From NCBI GenBank assembly GCA_002336115.1, contig DDEN01000045.1, positions 62,001 through 126,000 on the forward strand: a stretch of DNA of 64,000 bases, in the 5' to 3' direction. A program made the position numbers and the translations under genes. The notes beneath the pieces were generated by a model, which had not been told where the DNA came from, did no database searches, and saw nothing but the letters and a program-made list of their open reading frames with translations. Shown here piece after piece: positions 32,198 to 41,200 of the stretch. The DNA is from Chitinophagaceae bacterium UBA1953 (lineage in GTDB: Bacteria > Bacteroidota > Bacteroidia > Chitinophagales > Chitinophagaceae). Every line of letters starts with the position of its first letter. The stretch's first letter is position 1.

Positions 32198-33061
32198 TTA
32201 CAAAGTAAACACAATACCAGCCCCGATATTGACACTACTAATCCGTTGCTTCCCTGTTTCAACTCTTTTAGCTTGCCATGACTGCTGATTTCCTCCAAGA
32301 AGAAAAGGATCGTAAACAATTATGCCGGTAACATTACTTGTAAGGTTCTTGAAATTGAAAGTTCCTGATCCTAAAAAATTTATATCGAACTTTATATGTA
32401 TCGTTTTGTATATTCTGTATTGTAACCCGGCTTCAGCGCCATAAACAAATCCGGCACCAGCTTTTGAAGATTGAGTGAGTTTTACAAACATTGTGTCATT
32501 TTCAATAGTACCGTATAACTTAGGCGAAACCAAATAACCTAAACCTGCATGCAGGGCTGTTTCAAAGAACAGCTTATTATCGTTACTCAAATTCACTTTG
32601 GCTGCAGGGCCAATTGTTATTGCAAACAGATTCCATGAACAATGTTTAAAAAAAACGCTGTTACCCGATGTTTCTGATTCATTGTTAGCATGTATTAAGC
32701 TGTTAAATAAATTTTTCCCACCCGCTTCGTCTGAAGTTACTGGTACCGGATAAAAAATTGGAGTTGCTGATGAACTGCGGCGGGCATATTCTTCCAAAGA
32801 CTGTTTTTTAACGGTATTCCATTGCCTTAAGAAATAACCTTTAATTCCTACTTTGCCCCAAACAAAATTTGTATAGCTAATTTTAGTAAAATCGCCGGGT
32901 AATGCAAATCCGGCATTTGCCTTTCCCAGGTCATTTGATGAAAAACTAAAAACAGGAATTGCAACTCCCTCTGTAACGGTTATTTCCTTTTTTGTTTTCT
33001 TTTGCGGATAAACACTGGTTAGCGCAAATAAAGAAAGAACGAAAATAATTCCCCTCTTCAT
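32198..33061 (-). CDS. Predicted outer-membrane beta-barrel protein
   Basis: 287 aa; signal peptide to about residue 19 (VLSLFALTSVYPQ). Mature part shows alternating strands: FALPGDFTKISYTNFVWG, LFFETALHAGLGYLVSPK, AGAGFVYGAEAGLQYRIY, IHIKFDINFLGSGTFNF and ends NIGAGIVFTL, typical of a barrel. No named family recognised. 17 bp downstream of the proline dehydrogenase stop, same direction. Confidence 0.7.
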   Translation of the reverse strand: MKRGIIFVLSLFALTSVYPQKKTKKEITVTEGVAIPVFSFSSNDLGKANAGFALPGDFTKISYTNFVWGKVGIKGYFLRQWNTVKKQSLEEYARRSSSATPIFYPVPVTSDEAGGKNLFNSLIHANNESETSGNSVFFKHCSWNLFAITIGPAAKVNLSNDNKLFFETALHAGLGYLVSPKLYGTIENDTMFVKLTQSSKAGAGFVYGAEAGLQYRIYKTIHIKFDINFLGSGTFNFKNLTSNVTGIIVYDPFLLGGNQQSWQAKRVETGKQRISSVNIGAGIVFTL

Positions 33062-33077
33062 TTTTATAAGTTTGGTT

Positions 33078-34292
33078 TTAGATCCCTCTTCTCTTCATCT
33101 CGGTTTTTATCAGCTTCAGCTCTCGGCCCATTTGCCCGTTCATAGATGAATTTTCTTCTGCCCGTCTCATCAGGTAAGGAACCACATCTTTCATTGGCCC
33201 GAAAGGAAGATACTTACTTACAGAATAACCATCTTTTGCAAGATTGAAAGTAATATGATCGCTCATACCGTAAAGCTGGCTGAAATGTACATGCCTGTGG
33301 CTATGTGGCAATCCCTTTTTATGAAGAAGATCGGCCCCCAGCGCATTGCTCTGTTCGTTGTGCGAAGCAACAATACATGCAACACGGTCAATATGTTCAA
33401 CACAGAATTCCACTGCACGGTCGAAATCCCTGTCAGTACTTTCCTTATCTGGCTGAATGGGAGAAGGATAACCTCTTTCAGCCGCCCTTCTTCTTTCCCG
33501 TTCCATATATGCACCACGAACGAGTTTTATACCGAAAACGAAACCACGCTGCTCTGCTGCCTGATGACAATCGTGCAGAAACTGCAAACGGTCATGACGG
33601 TAAAGCTGGGCAGTATTATAAATAATTGGTTCGGTTTTATTGTACTGATCCATCATTAATGTAATAAGTGCATCAATGGGATCCTGGATATAGGTTTCTT
33701 CTGCATCAACCGTTACACTTACTCTCTTAACCGCAGCCAGAGAACAGATACGTTCCATCCTGTTACAGATCCGTTGCCACTCCTGGCGTTCATCGGCAGA
33801 TAATTGTTCAAGCGTTTGCTCATACCGCTTAATTAATGTCCCGTCTGATTTTTTCATCAGATCATCCATTTTCTCAAGCAGGTCAAACCTTGCTATGCCG
33901 GTTACTTTAATACTGATAAACGGAATATTGGGCTGTGTAGCTGCATATTCAACCACTTTGAGAAACTGATCGCATGAGCGGTCTTTTTCATCTTCGCCAT
34001 AATCACCACCTTCAACACCATAATCAAGTATAACCTGTACATTAAATTTTGCAAGATTGTTTACAACAGTGGAAGTTTCTTCAAGTGTTTCACCACCGAT
34101 GAACTGCTCAAAAATTGTTTTGCGGATAAGACCTTTTACAGGAAGACCGGCTTTGATAGCCCAGGGTGTAATTTTTGTTCCTATACTAACCAACGTGCTA
34201 TAACCCATTGAAGAGAAAAGAAAGTTGGCTTTTTTTAACTGACTGTTGTTTTTATATTCAAAAGCGTTTGCAGTGTTATCAAAACTAAACAT
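33078..34292 (-). CDS. Proline dehydrogenase
   Basis: 404 aa FAD-dependent enzyme; oxidises proline to pyrroline-5-carboxylate. TIM-barrel motifs: FNVQVILDYGVEGGDYGE near residue 94, ISIKVTGIARFDLLE near residue 129, VTVDAEETYIQDPIDAL near residue 191, FGIKLVRGAYMERERRRA near residue 253 and VASHNEQSNA near residue 308. The single-function short form, without the P5C dehydrogenase half. Start at 34292 is preferred: a frame extension to 34358 would pass through a good promoter. Confidence 0.93.
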   Translation of the reverse strand: MFSFDNTANAFEYKNNSQLKKANFLFSSMGYSTLVSIGTKITPWAIKAGLPVKGLIRKTIFEQFIGGETLEETSTVVNNLAKFNVQVILDYGVEGGDYGEDEKDRSCDQFLKVVEYAATQPNIPFISIKVTGIARFDLLEKMDDLMKKSDGTLIKRYEQTLEQLSADERQEWQRICNRMERICSLAAVKRVSVTVDAEETYIQDPIDALITLMMDQYNKTEPIIYNTAQLYRHDRLQFLHDCHQAAEQRGFVFGIKLVRGAYMERERRRAAERGYPSPIQPDKESTDRDFDRAVEFCVEHIDRVACIVASHNEQSNALGADLLHKKGLPHSHRHVHFSQLYGMSDHITFNLAKDGYSVSKYLPFGPMKDVVPYLMRRAEENSSMNGQMGRELKLIKTEMKRRGI

Positions 34293-34328
34293 AAGGTATA
34301 ATTTTAAACTATCGACTGTTAAGTAAAG

Positions 34329-34358
34329 CAAATATATACACCAAACTGTTTCACACAA
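34329..34358 (-). promoter_or_regulatory. Promoter of proline dehydrogenase
   Basis: Minus strand: TTG at 34356-34358 and TATATTTG at 34329-34336, 19-nt spacer, 36 nt before the ATG. Full match to the Bacteroidota consensus. Confidence 0.6.
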
Positions 34359-35207
34359 CTATTCTTCTTTACGGGTGAACAAAATAAGCGGATTGATAGT
34401 ATAAGTTGAGGTTACAACGGTTTCTTTCATTTCTCCCGACTGAATGATTTTTACACCAACCTTAGTTCTGTTCTGAACTTCAGATTCGTTTACGATAACA
34501 ATTTCATAATCGCCTGGGTGCATTGTTTCAAACCGCAGCCGAACCGGTTTTTTGAGCAGATTTTGTTGCGATGCTACACAATTATCATTTACATAAACGG
34601 ATATTGAATCATGAGCACTTGAATCAATAGTCGAAATCTGTACAATCATCGGGCTGTTTTCTACAGGTTGCTCATATACTTTTTTTACGAGCCGTGATTC
34701 GGCCGGAAGATTAATTCCTGAAATTTCATACGCTTCATATAACTGCCTGATGTAATCGTTAATTTCATCAGTTGCCATATCAGAAATACTGCTGTCAACT
34801 TTTTCTAAACTCATCTGGTTACTGTTTCCTTCCTGCCAAACCCATTGCCCTTCTAATTTCTGAGCCGAATCTTTGTATCTAAACCTTAAATCAAAATGAT
34901 CGGCCATGCTGCAATCACTTTCTTTCATTGCAACAGCCCGCTGTATTTTTTGCCATTTCAGAAAAAGATGACCAGATTGGAGGTTGCCTGAAACGAAGAA
35001 ATCACATCCATATACCACACCTTTATCGCTGCCACGACTGTATAATATGCCGTAGTAACTTCCTTCCTGTTCAATTAGTTCAAGCCGAAGATTGAGATTA
35101 TTGTTTTTCCCGCCAAGCAGCACTTTTCCTTCCCAAACGCCCTGTAAATTCTGGGTATAGGCTTGCAGTGAAGTACTGAATAACAGCAAAAACAAAAAAT
35201 TTCGCAT
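34359..35207 (-). CDS. Secreted protein of unknown function
   Basis: 282 aa with signal peptide ending LQAYTQN (residue 20). Residues 21-130 form a beta-rich domain (LQGVWEGKVLLGGKNNNLNL, YYGILYSRGSDKG) with the GxWxG pattern seen in lipocalin-like folds. Residues 190-282 contain a carboxypeptidase-regulatory-like region (VRLRFETMHPGDYEIVIVNE). No family recognised with certainty. Its stop borders the proline dehydrogenase promoter. Confidence 0.6.
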   Translation of the reverse strand: MRNFLFLLLFSTSLQAYTQNLQGVWEGKVLLGGKNNNLNLRLELIEQEGSYYGILYSRGSDKGVVYGCDFFVSGNLQSGHLFLKWQKIQRAVAMKESDCSMADHFDLRFRYKDSAQKLEGQWVWQEGNSNQMSLEKVDSSISDMATDEINDYIRQLYEAYEISGINLPAESRLVKKVYEQPVENSPMIVQISTIDSSAHDSISVYVNDNCVASQQNLLKKPVRLRFETMHPGDYEIVIVNESEVQNRTKVGVKIIQSGEMKETVVTSTYTINPLILFTRKEE

Positions 35208-35271
35208 TCAGTTTTTTATTTGAAGATACAATAGCTGATGCGTTGCAATTGTTAAGATATTGCAGTTCCGC

Positions 35272-36594
35272 TTATTCCAAACCAAAAACACCTTTGTTCA
35301 GTGCTTGCAATGTTTGTGTTTTAAACACAGCGGGCACAAGTAACGAAACATTGTGAGGACTGCCACCATAGCTTACCATCCGTACAGGAATATCAGTAAC
35401 ACTATCAAACAATTTTGTGAGAATATGTTCGGTTTTGCCTATTTCGTTACCAACAATACTTACAATCGTCTGATCCTGGTCAACCTCAACTGTACCAAAT
35501 GGTTCCAGTTCACGTATAATATCTTCCAGGTGAGCATTGGTATCAATTGTAACAGATACAGCAACCTCTGAAGTTGTAATCATGTCAATTGAAGTGCGGT
35601 ATTTTTCAAACACCTCAAATACTTTGCGTAAAAAACCATACGCAAGCAACATGCGGCTGCTCTTTATTTTTATTGCCGTAATGCCGTCTTTTGCGGCAAC
35701 AGCTTTAACACCCACACTTCCTGCTTCTTCTGTAATTAAAGTACCATGAGCATCGGGCTGCATGGTGTTCAGCAGTTTTACCGGAACGTTGTAATGTTGA
35801 GCCGGCCATATTGAAGCAGGGTGAAGAATTTTTGCGCCGAAGTATGCCAGTTCTGCTGCCTCATCAAAACTCAGTTGGTCAATAGCAACAGTCTTTTTCA
35901 CAATGCGTGGATCATTGTTGTGCATTCCATCAATATCAGTCCATATTTCACAAACACTTGCATTAATTGCTGCTGCAATTAATGATGCACTGTAATCACT
36001 TCCACCACGCTTCAGGTTATCAACCTCTCCCCTCGCATTGCGGCAGATATAACCTTGTGTAATGAATAATTTTTTACTGCTGTTCTGGTCAAGCAAACTT
36101 TTCAGTTTCAGCTTAATGCTTTCAACCTGTGGTTCATCATAACTGTCGATGCTCATGAAATCAAGAGCAGGCAGTAACAAATGGTCTATCTCTTTTTCTT
36201 TAAGGTAAATGCTGAACATTTTAGTGCTCATCAACTCACCTTGGGCAAGAATATCTTTATTCAACGCATCGTTGAACGATATTTTGAGTATGATGTTCAG
36301 AAATTCAAAATGCTCGGCAATAATTGCACGGCACTTTGCCTGCATTTCAGTTGAAACAAGCAGATTGCTGATGAAGTTTTGATAATGTGCATCCAGCTTA
36401 TCAATTACCTGTTTGGCTGCATCCCTGTCGCCTTTTGCAAGCGCATTACCAATTTCAACCAATGAATTGGTCGTTCCGCTCAAAGCACTTAACACCACAA
36501 TTTTTGATTCATCATCACGGGTAATCAAACTTGCCACATCATGCATTCTTTCGGGCTTACCTACAGAGGTACCGCCAAACTTCATTATTTTCAT
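35272..36594 (-). CDS. Aspartate kinase
   Basis: 440 aa; first step of Lys/Met/Thr synthesis. KFGGTSVGKPERM at residue 4, TQGYICRNARGEVDNLKRGG near residue 180 then SDYSASLIAAAIN, and IWTDIDGMHNNDPRIV near residue 217. Two C-terminal ACT domains from about residue 300 (VKAVAAKDGITAIKIKSSRM; TIVSIVGNEIGKTEHILTKL) that bind regulatory amino acids. Not fused to homoserine dehydrogenase. An upstream extension to 36660 is possible, but the ATG at 36594 directly precedes MKIMKFGGTS and is preferred. Confidence 0.93.
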   Translation of the reverse strand: MKIMKFGGTSVGKPERMHDVASLITRDDESKIVVLSALSGTTNSLVEIGNALAKGDRDAAKQVIDKLDAHYQNFISNLLVSTEMQAKCRAIIAEHFEFLNIILKISFNDALNKDILAQGELMSTKMFSIYLKEKEIDHLLLPALDFMSIDSYDEPQVESIKLKLKSLLDQNSSKKLFITQGYICRNARGEVDNLKRGGSDYSASLIAAAINASVCEIWTDIDGMHNNDPRIVKKTVAIDQLSFDEAAELAYFGAKILHPASIWPAQHYNVPVKLLNTMQPDAHGTLITEEAGSVGVKAVAAKDGITAIKIKSSRMLLAYGFLRKVFEVFEKYRTSIDMITTSEVAVSVTIDTNAHLEDIIRELEPFGTVEVDQDQTIVSIVGNEIGKTEHILTKLFDSVTDIPVRMVSYGGSPHNVSLLVPAVFKTQTLQALNKGVFGLE

Positions 36595-36711
36595 CGTTAT
36601 CGGTTTATTTCTTTTTTGTTTATCAACTGTATCGTTTCTATTGAGCTTTGGTTGTGTCACTCACTTGTACGTATGGTATTTCTAATGAGCAAAGCAAACC
36701 AACTCTGTGCC

Positions 36712-36741
36712 TTTATACCTCTTTGCCTTTGTGCCTCTTTC
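36712..36741. repeat. Stutter element between aspartate kinase and the Ldh-family gene
   Basis: Words ctgtgccttt / acctctttgccttt / gtgcctcttt repeated at 10-14 nt spacing. Rest of 36595-36765 has no gene. Confidence 0.5.
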
Positions 36742-36765
36742 CCTAATCAAAAAAAGCATGCGAAA

Positions 36766-37842
36766 TTAAAGATTGAGATTGAAAATCTGTCCTGTTCTTT
36801 GTAAATCTTCTGCAACAGATTCCAGCAAAGGAATTCCTTCTTTCATACGGATGGCTTCATATTCTCTTTCGGGATCACCTGGAATTAATACACGTTCGTG
36901 TCCTTCGGCAGTTTTTGCTTCCCTGAAACGACGTATCCACTGATCCATATCTTTCTTAAAATCCTCTGCTTTACGGAAAGCGTCAATACGCATTGCACCA
37001 AGAAAATGGCCAAGTCCTTTACCGGGTTGATTTTCCGGCATAGGCACATACGCTGGAAAAGGTGGAACCCAGGGACCGTAATTCGCACCGCTTAGAACTG
37101 CTGAAAAAATATCTACAATTGAACCAAGGGCATAACCTTTATGACTTCCATGTTCCCTGTCGCTGCCTAATGGCAATAATGCGCCTTTATTTTTTAATGC
37201 ATGGGCATCGGTAGTTGCATTGCCATGTTCATCCTGAATCCATCCAACAGGTGCTTCTTCATGTTTGCGCTGTAATATTTCAAGTTTGCCATTGGCTGCA
37301 GTAGTAGTAGCCATATCTGCTACAAAAGGGTGTTCAGTACCTGCAGGAACAGCAACTGCAATTGGGTTAGTGCCAAGCATACGTTCAACCGAAAATGTTG
37401 GAGCAACCAATGCTGAAGCGTTTGTCATGGCCATTCCAATCATATCATGTTGCAAAGCCATCATAGCATGATAACCTGCAATACCAAAATGGTTACTGTT
37501 TTGCACACTTACCCATCCGCTACCCACATTCTTTGCTTTGCCAATTGCAACATGCATGGCAAAAGGAGCAACAACAAGACCTAAGCCTTTGTCGCCATCA
37601 ACAACAGCCGTTGAAGGTGTTTCATGAACAATATGAATATGTGGTTTGGGGTTAATTCTTCCGGCCTGCCACAAACGTACATAACCACTTAAACGTGCCA
37701 CACCATGCGAATCAATGCCTCTTACATCAGCCGAGAGCAACGCTTTTGTTGCCGTTTCAGCATCCGTTTCGCTGCACCCCATTGCTAAAAAAACACTCTT
37801 TGTAAACTCAAATAAATGTGCGTAAGAAAATACTGTTTCCAT
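36766..37842 (-). CDS. Ldh family NAD(P)-dependent oxidoreductase
   Basis: 358 aa malate/L-lactate/ureidoglycolate dehydrogenase family, a non-Rossmann NAD(P) fold. DVRGIDSHGVARLSGYV near residue 54, GSGWVSVQNSNHFGIAGYHA near residue 107, MLGTNPIAVAVPAGTEHPFV near residue 152, DREHGSHKGYALGSIVDIFS near residue 229. Substrate not predictable (malate, sulfolactate and others are known in the family). Single gene between DUF3467 and aspartate kinase. Confidence 0.88.
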   Translation of the reverse strand: METVFSYAHLFEFTKSVFLAMGCSETDAETATKALLSADVRGIDSHGVARLSGYVRLWQAGRINPKPHIHIVHETPSTAVVDGDKGLGLVVAPFAMHVAIGKAKNVGSGWVSVQNSNHFGIAGYHAMMALQHDMIGMAMTNASALVAPTFSVERMLGTNPIAVAVPAGTEHPFVADMATTTAANGKLEILQRKHEEAPVGWIQDEHGNATTDAHALKNKGALLPLGSDREHGSHKGYALGSIVDIFSAVLSGANYGPWVPPFPAYVPMPENQPGKGLGHFLGAMRIDAFRKAEDFKKDMDQWIRRFREAKTAEGHERVLIPGDPEREYEAIRMKEGIPLLESVAEDLQRTGQIFNLNL

Positions 37843-37880
37843 TAAATGAAATTCATCTGTCGTTAAATGTATTTGCTAAA

Positions 37881-37908
37881 ACTACCGACTAACAACTAAC
37901 GACTTTTT
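37881..37908. repeat. Stutter element next to DUF3467
   Basis: Words accgacta / acaacta / acgactt at 8-9 nt spacing; same vocabulary as elements at 16419 and 29700. Confidence 0.45.
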
Positions 37909-38224
37909 ATGCCTGTGCAGTCGGTCCACCAAAATTCATCGGTATCTGGAAATCTTCCAGGTCTCTGATCTGACCATTAGCCTGCTCAAATCGCTGAATA
38001 TTTTCTGTCAGCGCTTTCATAAAGCGCTTGGCATGTTGAGGGGTAAAGATTATTCTTGATTTCACTTTACTTTTCGGGGTACCCGGCATCACATTTACAA
38101 AGTCAATCACAAATTCAGCATGACTATGTGTAATAATTGCAAGATTAGCATATTCTCCTTCAGCAACTTCTTCCGTAATTTCAATGTTAAGCTGGTTAGG
38201 GTTTACATTTTGCTGTTCGTCCAT
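37907..38224 (-). CDS. DUF3467 protein
   Basis: 105 aa, the usual size. Conserved AEFVIDFVNVMPGTPKSKVK near residue 35 and IIFTPQHAKRFMKALTENI near residue 58. Function unknown; widespread in Bacteroidota. A TATATTTG element lies 18 nt upstream (38242-38249 on the minus strand). Confidence 0.88.
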   Translation of the reverse strand: MDEQQNVNPNQLNIEITEEVAEGEYANLAIITHSHAEFVIDFVNVMPGTPKSKVKSRIIFTPQHAKRFMKALTENIQRFEQANGQIRDLEDFQIPMNFGGPTAQA

Positions 38225-38241
38225 ATTGATTATTTAAGTTT

Positions 38242-38249
38242 CAAATATA
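38242..38249 (-). promoter_or_regulatory. -7 element (TATATTTG) for DUF3467
   Basis: Exact TAnnTTTG; a TTTTG at 38265-38269 is the nearest -33 candidate (15-nt spacer, short). Confidence 0.4.
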
Positions 38250-38343
38250 CAATTGAATTACCCTCAAAATAAAAAAGACATTGACAGTGAAAATGGTTAA
38301 AAAAAATCTTAAAAAAGTTTTCATTATAAAAAGTAAAAGCCCT

Positions 38344-38351
38344 TATCTTTG
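38344..38351 (+). promoter_or_regulatory. -7 element (TATCTTTG) for tRNA-Asp
   Basis: Exact TAnnTTTG, 20 nt upstream of the tRNA 5' end; preceded by a weak TTTTC. Confidence 0.5.
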
Positions 38352-38371
38352 CCGTCCCAAATTTGGGAGTT

Positions 38372-38445
38372 GGATCGGTAGTTCAGTTGGTTAGAATGCC
38401 GCCCTGTCACGGCGGAGGTCGCGGGTTCGAGTCCCGTCCGGTCCG
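38372..38445 (+). tRNA. tRNA-Asp (GTC)
   Basis: Acceptor GGATCGG pairs with CCGGTCC (one G-U); D-loop region AGTTCAGTTGGTTAGA; anticodon stem CCGCC/GGCGG with loop CTGTCAC, anticodon GTC; T-arm CGGGTTCGAGTCCCG; discriminator G. The 3' CCA is not encoded (GCA follows). Confidence 0.97.
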
Positions 38446-38449
38446 CAAA

Positions 38450-38486
38450 AAATAAAAAACCAGACTTATAGTCTGGTTTTTTATTT
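38450..38486. terminator. Bidirectional terminator after tRNA-Asp and GH116
   Basis: Perfect 17-bp stem (38450-38466 with 38470-38486), loop TAT, with A-run and T-run flanks, so it can act on both the tRNA (+) and GH116 (-) transcripts. Confidence 0.88.
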
Positions 38487-38540
38487 TTTGCCGTTTGCCA
38501 GCATAGGATACCAGTTTGGTTAAACTAATCCTGCTAGAAA

Positions 38541-41177
38541 TCAGAAAGTGATAATCTCTTTCTTTTCAACTACTTCATTTTTGGGTTTTATTGAATATTT
38601 TGCCCCATTAACAATTATTTCAACATTTGAGAGTTTTAGCACTCCATCGATTAAAGAAATTGTCAGCTTTCGGTTCTCAATCCGTATAAAACCATAACAG
38701 CCCGATGTAGAAAAAAAAGATTGAAATTTACCCCTGACAAGCAGTTTAGGGGCAATAGTCAGATTCTTTGTATCTGCTGAATATTTTACTCCGGATAACG
38801 CCTCTAGTAAAGCATAACTCGACATTGCTCTTGCATAAAAACTTCCAAACTCATATTCTGAATATGGATTGCGAACATATCCGTCATACCTGTACCTGTT
38901 TCCTCTCACAATTGTTAAGCCTTCGTCAACTAATCCTTCCATAATCATGTGAGATGCCACCTGGTATTCAATGCCAGTCCATACTTCATCGCTATAAACA
39001 AAAGGCAAAGTTGGTTTATCATTAAATGGCCATGTGCATAACACTAACCCAGGTTCATGTCCAAGAGCATATCCTGGTCGTTGTGTGCATGCATGATTTG
39101 CCATACTTAAATCATTTTTAAAATTATTTTTGAATACTTCTTTTAAATGTGATTTTATTTTCAGATGATTGAAGGAAACCGGTACATTATAAAGTTCTGA
39201 CATCCATACACCAATTATCCCATCTGATAAACAACCGTTCCCATATTGGTACCGTGGCCCTTCTTTTCTTAGTAAAACATTAATCTCTCCTTTACTATGT
39301 TCAGGTTTGGTAATGTAAGCCAGAAAAGAAGTATCGTTTAATCCTTCATACTTTATATTCTGTTTAAAGTACCTGCCATTGTACAGGTTATTCTCAAAAT
39401 ATTTCTTCCCCTTTACCAGAAGATCAGTGTACAAAAGCGTATCGTTATATGTTTTATTTGCTTTTGCCAATTCGATCATTGATGCTAATGCGCCTAAATA
39501 AATTGAAGTACTCATTCCGTCTGGTCCCCAGAATTCAATATCATAAGTATTATGATGGGGTTCTTCAACAATCCCTTTATGTTTTGGATCCCAAGTTTTA
39601 ATACAATAGTCTAAACTTTTTTTCGTAGCACTGTAGATTAATGAAAGCCACATTTTGTCTCCGCTAATTTTATATTCCCGGTAAACTTTCATTATTCCAC
39701 CTAATTGCCCATCGGCTGCGGGCAACCCGGCCCACTCAGAAGGCCCATCTGGCAAAGCTGCACGAAAATCTACATGCCCATTGCTATCTAACGATCGAAA
39801 CAATTCCTGCTCTCTCAACGTTCGTTCCAATGATGGAAATAAGTTAGCAATTGATTGAGCATAGTTATATACATGTATATTGGTTCCGGGCCCAACACCC
39901 ATTGCCGGTGTTACCCCCTCCCATCCCCAGAGGTTTCCGTTTTTTTGCCTGATTATTGTTGGAGATTTAATTATAGCCAAATTAGCGGCAACTGCATCAA
40001 CAACATAACCAGGAATTGTAGTATTAAACAAAGCTTCCTGAAATCCGAAAGTTTTTTTCCGCAAAACTGAAAAGTTTTTATGCACATATTCAGCTACTTC
40101 ACCCGCATTTCTCCATTGAGAGGTATAATATGGCTGCCAATGCAATTCTTTTAAAAAATTATTACATGTATCACAAGGCTTTTTATAACTGCTAATGAGA
40201 TTTCTGTTTGGGAAATACCATGTAATAAGAACTGAATATGTTTTTGATTGCCCGGGAAATAATTTACCTGAAAGAAAAACCGATCCGCCGTTTTTTCCTG
40301 AAGTATCAATGGAATTATACCCCTTGTTTTCTTTAAATGTACCCGTAGCTAACTCTTGCCATAAAGCCGAAAGCCAATCCCATTGCCATTCACTACGCAA
40401 CCAAGTACCTTTTATTTTTGGTTTTTCATTAATAATAGTTAAGGTTGTACTGCCATAATTTACCGAAGTGCTGTCTAGCGTATTGTAGAATTCAATCCCA
40501 TTGTCAATTACTTTACTCCGGGTATATGAACCTCCTGTTTCAACATAATCTTTACCACAGAAATTTGAAAGATTAAAACTAAAATCATAATCAACTATTT
40601 CTTTTGATTTGTTATGCAATGTATATTCCAGAATTGCACAAGGAATACTGGAGTTTTTATCATCTAAGGGAACAAATGGGTTGTATGCTGTAACAGATGC
40701 TTTTAAAGGAACATTATCATCACTTAATTCTACATTGGCAATTGGATATTTCCCGGTAAAAGTACAATGTTCAAACCTTGGCAAACCTTCCACACCTGTT
40801 GTAATAAATCCCTGCCCCTTTACACCTTGCAAATAAACCTGAGCTTTATGAACCTGGCCTTCTATCACTTTTGTAACCGGTTTGTTTCCTTTAATGTGCA
40901 ACACAGCAAATCCTGTTTCTTCACTTCCCCAGATTCTATTGGCCGAGAAATTGGGGTTGCCGAAAATTGAAAAGTCCATCAGACTTCCAATGCCTGAAAT
41001 ACTTATTGAGCCAGCGCCTATTCCACCCATTGGCATGGATATCTGTAAAAGCTGATTACCCGTTTTCCTATAAGAAAAATCTTGTCCGCTTAAAATATTT
41101 TTTGGGTACACTTTTGCTTGCTGAGCAAATAGGCTAACCTGCAAAAGAGATAAGATAATTACAAAAATCTTTTTCAT
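38541..41177 (-). CDS. GH116 family glycoside hydrolase (GBA2-like)
   Basis: 878 aa; signal peptide ending VSLFAQ. Glycosyl hydrolase family 116 includes beta-glucosidases, beta-xylosidases and the glucosylceramidase GBA2. N-terminal domain: QISMPMGGIGAGSISISGIG near residue 46. C-terminal catalytic (alpha/alpha)6 part: WGWEGVTPAMGVGPGTN near residue 420, PDGPSEWAGLPAADGQLGG near residue 470, HHNTYDIEFWGPDGMSTSI near residue 540, VWTGIEYQVASHMIMEGL near residue 730. The exact nucleophile and acid/base cannot be assigned safely without alignment. True start is the ATG at 41177; the frame two codons further uses TTG. Last gene of the carbohydrate locus. Confidence 0.85.
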   Translation of the reverse strand: MKKIFVIILSLLQVSLFAQQAKVYPKNILSGQDFSYRKTGNQLLQISMPMGGIGAGSISISGIGSLMDFSIFGNPNFSANRIWGSEETGFAVLHIKGNKPVTKVIEGQVHKAQVYLQGVKGQGFITTGVEGLPRFEHCTFTGKYPIANVELSDDNVPLKASVTAYNPFVPLDDKNSSIPCAILEYTLHNKSKEIVDYDFSFNLSNFCGKDYVETGGSYTRSKVIDNGIEFYNTLDSTSVNYGSTTLTIINEKPKIKGTWLRSEWQWDWLSALWQELATGTFKENKGYNSIDTSGKNGGSVFLSGKLFPGQSKTYSVLITWYFPNRNLISSYKKPCDTCNNFLKELHWQPYYTSQWRNAGEVAEYVHKNFSVLRKKTFGFQEALFNTTIPGYVVDAVAANLAIIKSPTIIRQKNGNLWGWEGVTPAMGVGPGTNIHVYNYAQSIANLFPSLERTLREQELFRSLDSNGHVDFRAALPDGPSEWAGLPAADGQLGGIMKVYREYKISGDKMWLSLIYSATKKSLDYCIKTWDPKHKGIVEEPHHNTYDIEFWGPDGMSTSIYLGALASMIELAKANKTYNDTLLYTDLLVKGKKYFENNLYNGRYFKQNIKYEGLNDTSFLAYITKPEHSKGEINVLLRKEGPRYQYGNGCLSDGIIGVWMSELYNVPVSFNHLKIKSHLKEVFKNNFKNDLSMANHACTQRPGYALGHEPGLVLCTWPFNDKPTLPFVYSDEVWTGIEYQVASHMIMEGLVDEGLTIVRGNRYRYDGYVRNPYSEYEFGSFYARAMSSYALLEALSGVKYSADTKNLTIAPKLLVRGKFQSFFSTSGCYGFIRIENRKLTISLIDGVLKLSNVEIIVNGAKYSIKPKNEVVEKKEIITF

Positions 41178-41200
41178 ATTCAACGCTCAATTAAACAAAG

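Noticed and set aside
32119..32319. Longer thyA start
   Set aside because: The extra N-terminus is encoded by stutter DNA (NPNNPNN) and overlaps the next gene; ATG 32118 gives exactly the 264-residue family form.
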